Positions 8,261 to 16,855 of a DNA stretch of 64,000 nt are shown here, piece by piece. Both the position numbers and the translations under genes were made by a program. The stretch covers positions 124,001-188,000 of the forward strand of contig CAWDMB010000013.1 in the NCBI GenBank assembly GCA_963803375.1, read 5' to 3'. Below the pieces are notes generated by a model. That model had not been told where the DNA came from. It worked only from the letters and a program-made list of their open reading frames with translations, and did not search any database. The stretch is from JAOPZW01 sp963803375. GTDB lineage: Bacteria > Actinomycetota > Thermoleophilia > Solirubrobacterales > Solirubrobacteraceae. The stretch's first letter is position 1; every line of letters begins with the position of its first letter.

Positions 8261-9854
8261 GCCGCGCTCCGCGCGCGTCGGGCGCCGCGGCTTCCTCGGC
8301 GCGGCGGCGCTCGCCGGCCTGCCGCTCGGACTCGCTGCCTGCGGCGGCGACGACGACGGCGGCGACGGCGAGACCGCCGCGGTCACCAACGCTGCGCCTG
8401 GGCGCGACGCCAGGGTGTCGCACGAGGAGCTGTGGCTGACCGACCGACGCATCGGCATCAAGATGGACAGCTCGAAGGACCAGGGCGAGCGCTTCCAGGC
8501 CGCGGTCGACCTCGCCGCCACCGCCCGCGGCGAGGGCGTGCTGCGCCTGAACCCCGGGACCGTGCGCGTCGACCGCGAGATCGTGGCGCCCAAGGGCACG
8601 CAGCTGCCCGCGCTGATCGGCGTCGCCGCCGCCTCCGGCGCGGTTTCCCGCGGCTCGGTGCTGCAATGGACCAAGGACCTCGGCTCCGGGAAGTACGCGA
8701 TCAAGCCGCGCAAGGGCCCCGGTGGCTGGCTCATGCAGGACTTCGAGGCGGCCGGCCCGGGCGTCGACCGCAAGATCGGCAAGGACGCCTGTGCGATGGA
8801 CGGTCTGCTCTTCCCCGGCAAGGGCTACGCGCACGGGCTGTACGCGCACGACTTCCGCGCCAACGCGGTCGTCCTCGACGACCACCAGCAGTGGCACTCC
8901 TGCGACTTCGGCGGCGGCAGCTTCGGAATGCTGTGGGCCAGCGAGGACAAGGACGGGCTCGGCGACCACCTGATCGTGCGCACGCACCTCGAGGCCTGCA
9001 CGAAGGCCGCCATCGGCGTACGCAGCTCCGCCGCGATCCTCCAGGCGCGGTTCATCCAGTGCCACATCGGCCTGTCGCCGTTCTCGATCTACCGCTTCGC
9101 GTCGGGGACCACGGACAAGACCGTGTTCCTGCTCGGGTGCTTCTTCGACAATTGCAGCTTCGAGGACGCCGGGTCGGCGATCATCTTCGACGAGGTCGGC
9201 AAGAGCGGCGTCGAGAACCTCGTGTTCGACAGCCCGCCGTTCACCGCGCTGAACCGTGGGTACCGGTGGGCCGACAAGAAACCGCAGGCGCTGCTCGACT
9301 TCGGCTCGACGTCGGTGGCCGGGCTTCACTGGCGCAACGGCGGGGCCGGCGCGTTGCCGGGGATGCCGCTTCTGCGCTCCAAGACCCTCACGACCGTCCG
9401 CATGGACGACTGGCGCGAGATCCTGCGCAACCCCGACAAGCGCATCTTCGCCGCGGGCACAGAGGAGATCTCGGGCGTCGTGCTCGGGGTCGGGGGCGCG
9501 GGCGGCGACCTGGGCAGTGCGCTCATCGCGAGCGAGGACCTGGCCCGAGGCGACGTGCTCGAGCCCGACGGCGTCTACGGGTGCCGCAAGGCGCACGGAG
9601 AGCTGCCGCCGTGCGGCGTGGCGATCGCGGACGTCAAGCGGGGGGACGTCGCGGTCATGGCGCAGGCCGGTCGCGGCGTCCGCCCGCGTGTCGCCTCGGG
9701 ATCGATCCCGAGTGGGGCTCTGCTGGCCCCCGACGGCGGCAAGCCGGGCGCAGTGCGCGAGGCTGGGCGCGGCGGCGGGTCGGTCATCGGGCGCACGACG
9801 ACCACGGTGACGGACTCGAACGGCGACGTCACGCTGTTCGGCATGGCCGCTTAG
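8238..9854 (+). CDS. Tat-exported lipoprotein with beta-helix-like domain
   Basis: The 538-residue protein begins with a twin-arginine signal (VGRRGFLG, about residues 15-22) followed by a lipobox ending LAAC, so it should be exported folded and lipid-anchored outside. After an Asp/Gly-rich spacer, the body resembles right-handed beta-helix proteins such as polysaccharide lyases and pectate-lyase-like folds, with short polar turns and repeated hydrophobic strands. The last ~120 residues (ALIASEDLARGDVLE ... SGALLAPDG) look like small beta-domains seen in phage capsid decoration proteins. A role in trimming or binding the secreted polysaccharide is inferred from context. The ATG inside the end of the upstream gene is chosen because it directly precedes the Tat signal. 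Confidence 0.7.
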   Translation: MTHEPAPEPRSARVGRRGFLGAAALAGLPLGLAACGGDDDGGDGETAAVTNAAPGRDARVSHEELWLTDRRIGIKMDSSKDQGERFQAAVDLAATARGEGVLRLNPGTVRVDREIVAPKGTQLPALIGVAAASGAVSRGSVLQWTKDLGSGKYAIKPRKGPGGWLMQDFEAAGPGVDRKIGKDACAMDGLLFPGKGYAHGLYAHDFRANAVVLDDHQQWHSCDFGGGSFGMLWASEDKDGLGDHLIVRTHLEACTKAAIGVRSSAAILQARFIQCHIGLSPFSIYRFASGTTDKTVFLLGCFFDNCSFEDAGSAIIFDEVGKSGVENLVFDSPPFTALNRGYRWADKKPQALLDFGSTSVAGLHWRNGGAGALPGMPLLRSKTLTTVRMDDWREILRNPDKRIFAAGTEEISGVVLGVGGAGGDLGSALIASEDLARGDVLEPDGVYGCRKAHGELPPCGVAIADVKRGDVAVMAQAGRGVRPRVASGSIPSGALLAPDGGKPGAVREAGRGGGSVIGRTTTTVTDSNGDVTLFGMAA

Positions 9855-9868
9855 CGGTCCGCGAGGCG

Positions 9869-10924
9869 ATGGACCGCCTGCGCATCGGGATGTTCCAGTC
9901 GGTGCTGCCCGAGGCCGGGCGCAAGCCCGGTGGCGTCGAGATCTTCGTCGACCGGCTGGCGCGTGCGCTGACCGCGCGGGGCCACGAGGTCACCGTGCAC
10001 GGGTTCTCCGGCGACGTCGACGGAGCGCCGTACCGGATCCAGCTCCTGCGACCGCGTGCCGCCGCGCGCGGGCGGTTCGTGCGCCAGTACGTCGCGCCGT
10101 GGCTGCTCAACGTCCGCCCGCGCCCGCGCTATGACGTCTTCCACTTCCACGGCGACGACTGGTTCTACTTCCGCCGGACGATGCCGACGGTCCGCACGTT
10201 CCACGGCTCGGCGCTGCTCGAGGCGCTTACGGCGACATCGGTCAAGCGCCGCGTCGACCAGACGCTCATCTTCGGGCTCGAGCTGCTCGCCGCACGGCTG
10301 GCCGATGCCCGCTACGGCGTCGGCGAGGATTCGCGGATGCTCTACCGCGCCGACGGCGTGCTCCAGCTCGGAGTCGACCCGCCGACGGGCGCGCGGCGGC
10401 CGAGCGCCGCGCCGTCGATTCTCTTCATCGGCACCTGGGAGGGCCGCAAGCGCGGGCGCCTGCTGCACGAGGTCTTCCAGCGCGAGGTGCGCACGCGCCT
10501 GCACGATGCCGAGCTCTGGATGGTTGCCGACCACTGTGAGCCGGCGCCGGGCGTTACCTGGTACGCGCGCCCGAGCGACGCCGAGGTGCAGGACCTATTG
10601 AGCCGCGCCTGGGCCTTCTGCCTGCCGTCGAGCTACGAGGGCTTCGGCATCCCCTACCTCGAGGCCATGGCCTGGGGCGTGCCGGTGGTAGCGACACCGA
10701 ACCCGGGCGCCGAGGGCCTCATGCGCTGCACCGAGGCCGGGCACATCGTGGAGCCCGAGCGGCTCGGCGAGACGCTCGTCGGCGTGCTCAGTGACCCCGG
10801 CCTGCGCGATCGGCTCGCCGCGGGCGGCCGCGCCCGTGCCGCGGGCTACTCCTGGGACGCGGTCTGCGCCGGCTACGAGCAAGCCTATGCGCTCGCCTGC
10901 GAGCGTTGGCGGCGCCGTGGCTGA
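9869..10924 (+). CDS. GT-B glycosyltransferase (GT4-like)
   Basis: The 351-residue protein opens with the N-terminal GT4 pattern RIGMFQSVLPEAGRKPGGVE.., followed by FHFHGDDWF. Its C-terminal domain carries ILFIGTWEGRKRGRLL and the EX7E motif SSYEGFGIPYLEAMAWGVPVVAT (about residues 252-274; E254 and E262 are the likely pair). The ATG lies 15 bases after the lipoprotein stop. Substrate unknown. It lies in a co-directional run of glycosyltransferases from 6953 to 12035. Confidence 0.87.
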   Translation: MDRLRIGMFQSVLPEAGRKPGGVEIFVDRLARALTARGHEVTVHGFSGDVDGAPYRIQLLRPRAAARGRFVRQYVAPWLLNVRPRPRYDVFHFHGDDWFYFRRTMPTVRTFHGSALLEALTATSVKRRVDQTLIFGLELLAARLADARYGVGEDSRMLYRADGVLQLGVDPPTGARRPSAAPSILFIGTWEGRKRGRLLHEVFQREVRTRLHDAELWMVADHCEPAPGVTWYARPSDAEVQDLLSRAWAFCLPSSYEGFGIPYLEAMAWGVPVVATPNPGAEGLMRCTEAGHIVEPERLGETLVGVLSDPGLRDRLAAGGRARAAGYSWDAVCAGYEQAYALACERWRRRG

Positions 10925-12035
10925 CGCCCAGCGCGAGCCCGTGCTCGTGCTCGCCACGATGGGGGCGGGAAGCAGCGACGAGGCGCGGCTAGTCGAACTG
11001 CTGGCCGACCACGACGTGGAGGTCTTTCCGTTCGACCGCGAGCACAAGGCCGCGAACGTGCTGCGCATTCTGCGCCGCGCGCGGCGGCTGCGCCCAGCGC
11101 TGATCGTCATGGAGGGCACCGGCACCGCCGGAGGCCTGGCCGTCCTGCTCTGCCGCGCGCTGCTCGGAGTCCCGTACGTCGTCTCCAGCGGCGACGCCGT
11201 CGGCCCGTTCCTCGCGGGCACCCGTCGCGGGCTTGGGCTGCCCGCGTGGCTCTACGAGCTGCTTCTGTGCCGGGCGAGCGCGGGCTTCGTCGGCTGGACA
11301 CCGTACCTCGTCGGCCGCGCGCTCACGCTCGGCGCCCCGCGCGGCGTCACGGCCGCCGGCTTCGCGCGCGCGCCGGAGCTCGAGCTGACGCGCGAGGAGG
11401 TCCGCCGGCAGCTGGGAATTCCGCGGGACGCCGTGGTCTTTGGGATCGTGGGGGCGCTGCCCTGGAACGAGCGCCGCGGCTACTGCTACGCGCTCGAGCT
11501 CGTGAAGGCCGTTCGCCGCGTGCGCCGCGACGACGTCGCGGTCGTCGTCGTCGGGGACGGCACCGGCCTCGAGCGGCTGCGGGCGCTGGCCGGGGACGAC
11601 CTGGGCCAGCGCATCTTCCTGCCCGGGCGCGTGCCGCACCGCCTCGTCGCCTCGTACCTAGCGGCTATGGACGTCGGCTCGCTGCCGCAGAGCCTCGACC
11701 AGGTCGGCGCGCTGCGCTACACAACGAAGATCAGCGAGTACGTCGCGGCCCGGCTACCCATCGTCACCGGCCGGCTGCCGGTCGCCTACGATGTCGCGGA
11801 CGCGTGGTCGTGGCGGCTGCCCGGGCCGGCGCCTTGGAGCGAGCCCTACGTGGCCGCGCTGGCCGCGCTCATGGAGACGGCGACAGCGGCCGAGATCGCC
11901 GAGCGTCGCGACGCCGTGCCCACGGCGCTGGCCGCCTTCGACCGCGCCGACCAGCGCCGGCGGGTCGGCGTCTTCATCGCCGAGCTGCTCGACGACCTGG
12001 GCTCGACGGCGCGTCCATCACCTGGGCGGCGATGA
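10917..12035 (+). CDS. GT-B glycosyltransferase (GT4-like)
   Basis: The 372-residue GT-B protein starts at a GTG overlapping the previous gene by eight bases. Its N-terminal Rossmann half includes LIVMEGTGTAGGLA. The C-terminal half has GIVGALPWNERRGY and FLPGRVPHRLVASYLAAMDVG, but the region where GT4 enzymes have the EX7E pair reads SLDQVGALRYTTKISEYVAARLPIV, with one Glu before the AA(R)LPIV segment. It may be a divergent member. A decayed copy of its C-terminal 40 codons lies at 22080-22206, and the 3' end abuts a decayed antisense glycosyltransferase remnant. Confidence 0.8.
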   Translation: MADAQREPVLVLATMGAGSSDEARLVELLADHDVEVFPFDREHKAANVLRILRRARRLRPALIVMEGTGTAGGLAVLLCRALLGVPYVVSSGDAVGPFLAGTRRGLGLPAWLYELLLCRASAGFVGWTPYLVGRALTLGAPRGVTAAGFARAPELELTREEVRRQLGIPRDAVVFGIVGALPWNERRGYCYALELVKAVRRVRRDDVAVVVVGDGTGLERLRALAGDDLGQRIFLPGRVPHRLVASYLAAMDVGSLPQSLDQVGALRYTTKISEYVAARLPIVTGRLPVAYDVADAWSWRLPGPAPWSEPYVAALAALMETATAAEIAERRDAVPTALAAFDRADQRRRVGVFIAELLDDLGSTARPSPGRR

Positions 12036-12096
12036 CCGGCCACCCGAAGCGCTCGTCGTAACAGCGCCGGCCCGCCAGGCCGACCGCGCGCCGGGC
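12028..12096 (-). pseudogene. C-terminal remnant of an antisense GT-B glycosyltransferase
   Basis: Read on the minus strand this short stretch encodes RRAVGLAGRRCYDERFGWPV, almost identical to the last part of the intact glycosyltransferase at 22156-23232. No upstream portion is preserved; a methyltransferase gene starts beyond it. It is one half of the reciprocal decay described in the findings. Confidence 0.75.
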
Positions 12097-12126
12097 GGCG
12101 CCCAATACCGGCGGTCGTCCCCACCG

Positions 12127-12870
12127 CTATCGCCGTCGGAAGTGCAGCCAGTGCAGCGCTGGGCCGCGGAACTCGCCGAGCGCGAGTTCGCGCTCTTGCG
12201 CGGACCACCCGCTGATCGCGGCCGGGGGCTTCCTCGGCGCCTGCTCGATCATCGTCGCCGTGTGCGTACCCGCAAACGCCTCGCGGAGCATCGCGCCTGT
12301 CCCTGGATGACTGTCCTCGTGCACCTCGACCACGACGTGGGGCAAACCCATGGCCACTTCGGCAGTCAGGAGCGCGCCCTCGGCGCCCTCAATGTCGCAG
12401 AGCACGAGGCCCGAGGCGATCGGCTCTCCCCGGTACTCGGCCTCCAGCCGTACCGGCACGTCATTGAGCGCGGCGACCTCGGTGCAGAGCTCGCGCGCGT
12501 CCGCCGACAAATCCCACGCCGTCACGCTCAGTCCGCGGACCGCCATCCCGACCGCCCAATAGCCGTCGGCAGCGCCGATGTCGTAGAACGGGAGGCCGTT
12601 GCCGACGGCTTGCTCGAGAACGGGGTGCAGCTCGAGCTCGTACGTGCCCAGCAACTTGGCGACTGGTGCGTCGACGGCCTCGAAGCGTTCGGGTGGATAG
12701 CGAAGGCCGCGGCTCGGGCCAGCGGCCACGACGGGGTCGAGTCGGCGCGCGAGGTCGGGGATCCCTCGGCTCGAGCGGAAGTCGCGCTCATAGCGGCGAG
12801 CCCGGTCGGCCATCACGTTGGGCGCGATCCGGCGCGCCGCGCTGCGCAGGAACCGCTTCATAGGCTCCAT
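12127..12870 (-). CDS. SAM-dependent methyltransferase, FkbM-like
   Basis: The 247-residue protein has a class I methyltransferase core: motif I YDIGAADGYWAVG (about residues 95-107), an acidic end to the next strand (AWDLSA, about 118-123), and CDIEGAEG (about 159-166), the IEG pattern typical of FkbM-type enzymes. FkbM enzymes O-methylate hydroxyl groups of sugars or polyketides. In this locus, methylation of a glycan residue is the simplest reading. ATG at 12870 or at 12861 are both possible. It is transcribed against its neighbours and its base use looks similar to theirs. Confidence 0.75.
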   Translation of the reverse strand: MEPMKRFLRSAARRIAPNVMADRARRYERDFRSSRGIPDLARRLDPVVAAGPSRGLRYPPERFEAVDAPVAKLLGTYELELHPVLEQAVGNGLPFYDIGAADGYWAVGMAVRGLSVTAWDLSADARELCTEVAALNDVPVRLEAEYRGEPIASGLVLCDIEGAEGALLTAEVAMGLPHVVVEVHEDSHPGTGAMLREAFAGTHTATMIEQAPRKPPAAISGWSAQERELALGEFRGPALHWLHFRRR

Positions 12871-12944
12871 CGTATGTGCTGGAGGCGGATGGGCTGGCGG
12901 GGTTGGTGTTCACGCGAGCAGCGCTCGAGCAGCAGCCGCGAGGC

Positions 12945-13187
12945 CTCGGGCGCCTCGTCGGGCCGCGCCCGCTGGTCCTCGGCGAGGACGCGCTCGTGCT
13001 CGGCCTGGACTGCGGCCGGCTGCACCTGACGCCGGTCATGACCGGGCGGTGGCAGGTCGGGACGCGCGTCCCCACGCAGGAAATGGTGGGGATCGACTAC
13101 CTCTATGTTGCGAACTGGTCGCCGTGGCTGAACTGCAAGATCCTGCCGCGGACCGTCCGTCACGTCCTGCGCCGCGCGAAGTCTGAG
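12945..13187 (+). pseudogene. 3' fragment of a polyprenyl sugar-phosphate transferase
   Basis: This region encodes only the last ~80 residues of the sugar transferase whose intact copy is at 14-1444: VGPRPLVLGEDALVLGL ... MVGIDYLYVANWSPWL ... RTVRHVLRRA. The N-terminal membrane and catalytic regions are absent. A one-base loss just before the original stop (GCGAAGTCTGAG against GCGAACGTCTGAG) removes the stop codon, and similarity continues a few bases past it. It is a truncated duplicate lying directly before the next glycosyltransferase. Confidence 0.8.
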
Positions 13188-13227
13188 CCGCGCGGCAGCC
13201 GGCACGCGCGCCGAGCGTTCTATAAGC

Positions 13228-14379
13228 GTGGACAACGTCGCGCTCGTACACGACTACCTGCTCGTCATGCGCGGGGCCGAGCGCACGTTTGCGGCCATGG
13301 CCGAGAGCTATCCCGACGCGCCGATCGCGACGCTGCTCTATGACCCCGTCGGGACCGAGGGGCGGTTCGCGCAGCGCGAGGTGCGGACGTCGGTCCTTCA
13401 GCGCGTGGCCGCCGACCAGGGCCGCTTCCGCCGCTTCCTCCCGGTGCTGCCGCTGGCGGCCGAGCGCCTTCCCCTCGACGGCGCGCGGCTAGTGCTCTCC
13501 AGTAGCAGCGCGTTCGCCCACGGCGTGCGCCCCGCGCCGGACGCGATCCACGTCTGCTACTGCCACTCGCCCTTCCGCTACGTCTGGCATGAGCGCGAAC
13601 GGACGGAGGCCGGCGTCCCGGCCGCCGCGCGCCCGGCGCTGCACGCGGTTCTGGGTGCCGTGCGGCGCTGGGACGCGCGCGCCTCCCGTCGCGTGACCGC
13701 ATACCTGGCCAACTCGGAGCTGACGCGCGGGCGGATCGCCGACTTCTACGGGCGCGACGCGACCGTCGTGCATCCGCCGGTCGACGTGGAGCGCTTCGCC
13801 GTGGACCCGGCGCCCGACGACTTCTTCCTGCTCGTGGGGGAGGTCACCGCCCACAAGAACCCCGAGATCGCGCTGGCCGCCGCGCAGCGCGCCGGCGTCG
13901 CCGTCAGGGTCGTGGGCGACGGTCCGGAGCTACCCAGGCTGCAGCGGCTCTTCCCCGGCGCGACGTTCCTGGGACGCGTCGACGATCGCCGCCTCATCGA
14001 GCTCTACGCGACCTGCCGCGCGCTCATCGTCCCGGCGATCGAGGAGTTCGGCATCACGATGGTCGAGGCGCACGCTGCCGGCCGGCCCGTGGTGGCCGCG
14101 GCGCGAGGCGGAGCGTGCGAGATCGTCGTCGAGGGCGAAACGGGTGCGCTCGTACCGCCCCGGGACGTCGACGCCCTGGCCGAGGCCCTGCGCGAGACCG
14201 ACTGGGAGCGCTTCGACGCCGACCGTCTCCGGGCGAGCGCCGCGCGCTTCTCCCGCGATGCGTTCCGCGACCGGCTCGGCGCCGCGATCGCCGGCGTCCT
14301 GGCTCGCGAGAGAGCGGCCGTCGCTCCGCCGCGGGGCGCGACGACCTACGACAAGCCCGCGGTCGGCGCCCGCGCCTGA
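13228..14379 (+). CDS. GT-B glycosyltransferase (GT4, mannosyltransferase-like)
   Basis: This 383-residue GT4 protein resembles the WbaZ/WbdA-type mannosyltransferase group. Family signs are VHDYLLVMRGAERTFAAM at the N-terminus (about residues 7-24), CHSPFRYVWH (about 112-121), HPPVDVERF, FLLVGEVTAHKNPEIAL, and PAIEEFGITMVEAHAAGRPVVA (about 271-292, EX7E). The start is GTG, with no strong ribosome site, so initiation may be weak or depend on upstream translation. It is followed eight bases later by the flippase. Confidence 0.87.
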   Translation: MDNVALVHDYLLVMRGAERTFAAMAESYPDAPIATLLYDPVGTEGRFAQREVRTSVLQRVAADQGRFRRFLPVLPLAAERLPLDGARLVLSSSSAFAHGVRPAPDAIHVCYCHSPFRYVWHERERTEAGVPAAARPALHAVLGAVRRWDARASRRVTAYLANSELTRGRIADFYGRDATVVHPPVDVERFAVDPAPDDFFLLVGEVTAHKNPEIALAAAQRAGVAVRVVGDGPELPRLQRLFPGATFLGRVDDRRLIELYATCRALIVPAIEEFGITMVEAHAAGRPVVAAARGGACEIVVEGETGALVPPRDVDALAEALRETDWERFDADRLRASAARFSRDAFRDRLGAAIAGVLARERAAVAPPRGATTYDKPAVGARA

Positions 14380-14386
14380 GGCGATC

Positions 14387-16276
14387 ATGCTGTCGTCCCA
14401 GCTGCTCGCGGTCGTCGGGCTCGCGCTCGTCGCGCTGCTCTGCGCCGTGGCGGTCCTGAGGCTCACGCGCCAGCGCCCGCTCCACGACCTCGGCGACCGT
14501 GCGTCGCCCGCGGGCCGGCGCGCGCTCCTGCTCGGCACGGCTGCGCCGGCGCCCGCCGCGCCCCCGGCGCCCGAGAGCGGCGGCGAGCCGCCCGAGCCGC
14601 GCGCCGGCGCCCCCGGGCTGCTCGAGCTCGGTCTCCCGCCCACGGACCCGATGGTCGACCGCTGCATCGTCGCCTGCCGTCGCCGCGGCAAGAAGGCCAG
14701 GTTCGAGGCGATCGAGGTGGCCGAGGGCGGCGACGGCACCCGGGTGGCCGCCTCGCCGCTGTTCGCCGTCCGGCGCTCCGGCCGGGTCAAGGCCAAGGGC
14801 GAGGCGCCGGCGATGCACGCCGCGCTGGTCGCCTACCTGCAGCGACGGGGCTGGGAGGCCGAGGCCTCGGCCGGCGAGGACTGGTTCAGCACGGGCTTCA
14901 GCCGGCCACGCGCCACGCCGCGCGTCGCGCCGGCGCCACCGTCGCCCATCGACGTCGCGCCCGCCGAGCCGCCGGGCCGGCGCGAGCTGAAGGCCTTCAC
15001 CGGCCTCACGGGCGTGCAGATCTTCCAGCTCGTCTCGAGCCTCGTCACCGCCCCGCTGATCGCGCGGGCGCTTGGCGCGGAGGGGCGCGGTCTGCTGGCG
15101 GCGATCGCAGTCCCGCTGGGCATCGCGCCGTTCCTGCTGCAGTTCGGGCTCGGCGCATTCGCCATCAACCGGGTGGCGCAGGGGATGTCGGTGCGGCTCG
15201 TGTTCGGGTCGCTCGCGATCCCCACGATCGTCATCGGCGGCGCCACCGCGCTGGCCGCCCCGTTCATCGCCGGCGTGCTGTCCGACGGCCGCGAGCCGGT
15301 GAACGAGCTGCTCATCGTCGGCCTGGCGCTGATGCCGGTCGGGCTGCTCACCAACCTGGCCATGAACATCGCCCACGGTCTCTCCGACTGGCGCGCGCTC
15401 GCTCTCGTCCGCGGGCTGCCTGCCGTCGTCGCCTTCTTCGGGGTCGTCGCGCTGTTCGCGCTCGGCAAGCTGACGGTCGAGAGCGCCGCGATCGTGACCA
15501 TCGCCAGCGGCCTGGCGCCGCTGCTCGCTCTCGGCGGGATCTTCCGCCGCGCCTGGCCCCCGCGCGTCGAGCTGCACGTGATCCGCGACGGCCTGCACTT
15601 CGGCGGCCGGGCGTGGGTCGGCACGCTGGCGACGCTCGCCAACCAGCGCCTCGACCAGCTGCTGATGATCCCGCTCGTGCCCGCCCGCGAGCTCGGGCTC
15701 TACGCGGTCGCGGTGACGATCTCAGGGCTCGCCACGCTGCTGACCAGCCAGGTCGTGACCGTGCTCATCCCGCGGATCGCGGAGGGCCAGAGCCATCTCG
15801 CGCCGCGGGCGATGCGCTGCCTGCTCCTGGTCGTCTCCGTGGCGGCCGCCGTCCTCGCCGCGGGGACCCTGCTCGTGCTGGTCCCGGTCTTCGGCCCGGA
15901 CTTCGCCGGCGCCCGCCCGCTCGTGCTCGTCCTGCTCGTGGCCGTCGTCCCGCTCTCTGGGCTGGCCGCCCTGGGCCAGTGGCTGCCGGCGGTCAACCGG
16001 CCGGGCGCGCCGAGCGTCGGCGAGCTCGTGTCGCTCGGCATCACGATCCCCGGCCTGATCCTGTTGCTGCCGACGATGGGCGCGATGGGCGCGGCGCTCG
16101 TGTCGCTCGTCGCCTACTCGACGAGCTTCGCCATCCTGCTCGTCGTGATGTCCCGCCACCTCGGGCACCGCATGATCGACTACCTGATCCCGCACCGCGG
16201 CGACCTCAAGATCCTCGCGGGCCTCGTCCGCGCGGCGCCGCTGCGCCCAAGCGCCCTGCGCGGCATCCTCCGCTAG
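14387..16276 (+). CDS. Wzx-like oligosaccharide flippase with extra N-terminal domain
   Basis: Flippases of the polysaccharide transporter/MATE-like superfamily move the undecaprenyl-linked repeat unit to the outer face. Residues ~205-620 are a series of about twelve to fourteen hydrophobic helices beginning FTGLTGVQIFQLVSSLVTAPLIAR, as in Wzx proteins. Unusually, the first ~200 residues add one transmembrane helix (about 5-24), a Pro/Ala-rich linker, and a small charged domain (about 84-165, CIVACRRRGKKARFEAIEV ... DWFSTGF). Total length 629 is longer than the usual 420-500. The TAG stop overlaps a CTAG used as an insertion site by the downstream IS110 remnant. Confidence 0.85.
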   Translation: MLSSQLLAVVGLALVALLCAVAVLRLTRQRPLHDLGDRASPAGRRALLLGTAAPAPAAPPAPESGGEPPEPRAGAPGLLELGLPPTDPMVDRCIVACRRRGKKARFEAIEVAEGGDGTRVAASPLFAVRRSGRVKAKGEAPAMHAALVAYLQRRGWEAEASAGEDWFSTGFSRPRATPRVAPAPPSPIDVAPAEPPGRRELKAFTGLTGVQIFQLVSSLVTAPLIARALGAEGRGLLAAIAVPLGIAPFLLQFGLGAFAINRVAQGMSVRLVFGSLAIPTIVIGGATALAAPFIAGVLSDGREPVNELLIVGLALMPVGLLTNLAMNIAHGLSDWRALALVRGLPAVVAFFGVVALFALGKLTVESAAIVTIASGLAPLLALGGIFRRAWPPRVELHVIRDGLHFGGRAWVGTLATLANQRLDQLLMIPLVPARELGLYAVAVTISGLATLLTSQVVTVLIPRIAEGQSHLAPRAMRCLLLVVSVAAAVLAAGTLLVLVPVFGPDFAGARPLVLVLLVAVVPLSGLAALGQWLPAVNRPGAPSVGELVSLGITIPGLILLLPTMGAMGAALVSLVAYSTSFAILLVVMSRHLGHRMIDYLIPHRGDLKILAGLVRAAPLRPSALRGILR

Positions 16277-16855
16277 TCGCATTTTCCGCGGCTGGCTAGT
16301 GCTTGGCGGTCGTGCGCGGCCGGCGCGCGCAAACACCACTGGGCCCTATCGGGGCCGGCGGCGTCCGGCTCGCCCCTGACCGGAGTCGCCACCCGCAGGC
16401 CGAGGTCATGGTCGCTGAAATCGGCACCGACATGAGCGTGTTCCCGACCGCCGGCCACCGCGCCAGCTGGGCCGGACGCTGCCCCGGCAACGACCGGTCC
16501 GCCGCCAAACGCCGCTCCGGACGCACCCGCAAAGGCAGCGAGTGGCTCGGCATCGCGCTCGAGGATGCCGCACTGGCCGCGATCCGCAGCAGGGACAGCT
16601 ACCTCGCCGCCCAATACCAACGCCTCAAGCCGCGCATCGGGCACGGCCGCGCGCTGGGCGCCGTCAAGCACTCGATCCTGACCGCCTACTGGCACATGTT
16701 CAGCACCGGCGAGACCTACAACGACCTCGGCGGCGACTACTTCCACCGCCGCGACCCCCAACGCGCCACCAAACGCCTCGTCGCCAAGCTCGAGCCCTCG
16801 GACACTCCGTCAGCCTCGGGCCCACAGCCGCTTGAGCCCCGGCGCATTTCCCATC
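16277..16855 (+). mobile_element. IS110-family element remnant
   Basis: The stretch encodes the C-terminal transposase domain of an IS110-family element: AEIGTDMSVFPTAGH, SWAGRCPGN, KRRSGRTRKG, IGHGRA.GAVKHS, YWHMF.TGETY.DLGGDY. It is close to the intact element at 41623-43102. The N-terminal DEDD catalytic half is absent. Its right end shares the terminal CATTTCCCATCAG with the intact element and abuts the stop codon of the convergent 333-residue gene. Left-end similarity is limited to a CTAGT..TTGGCG patch near 16293-16306 that matches the intact leader. It is a deletion derivative and cannot code for an active enzyme. Confidence 0.85.
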
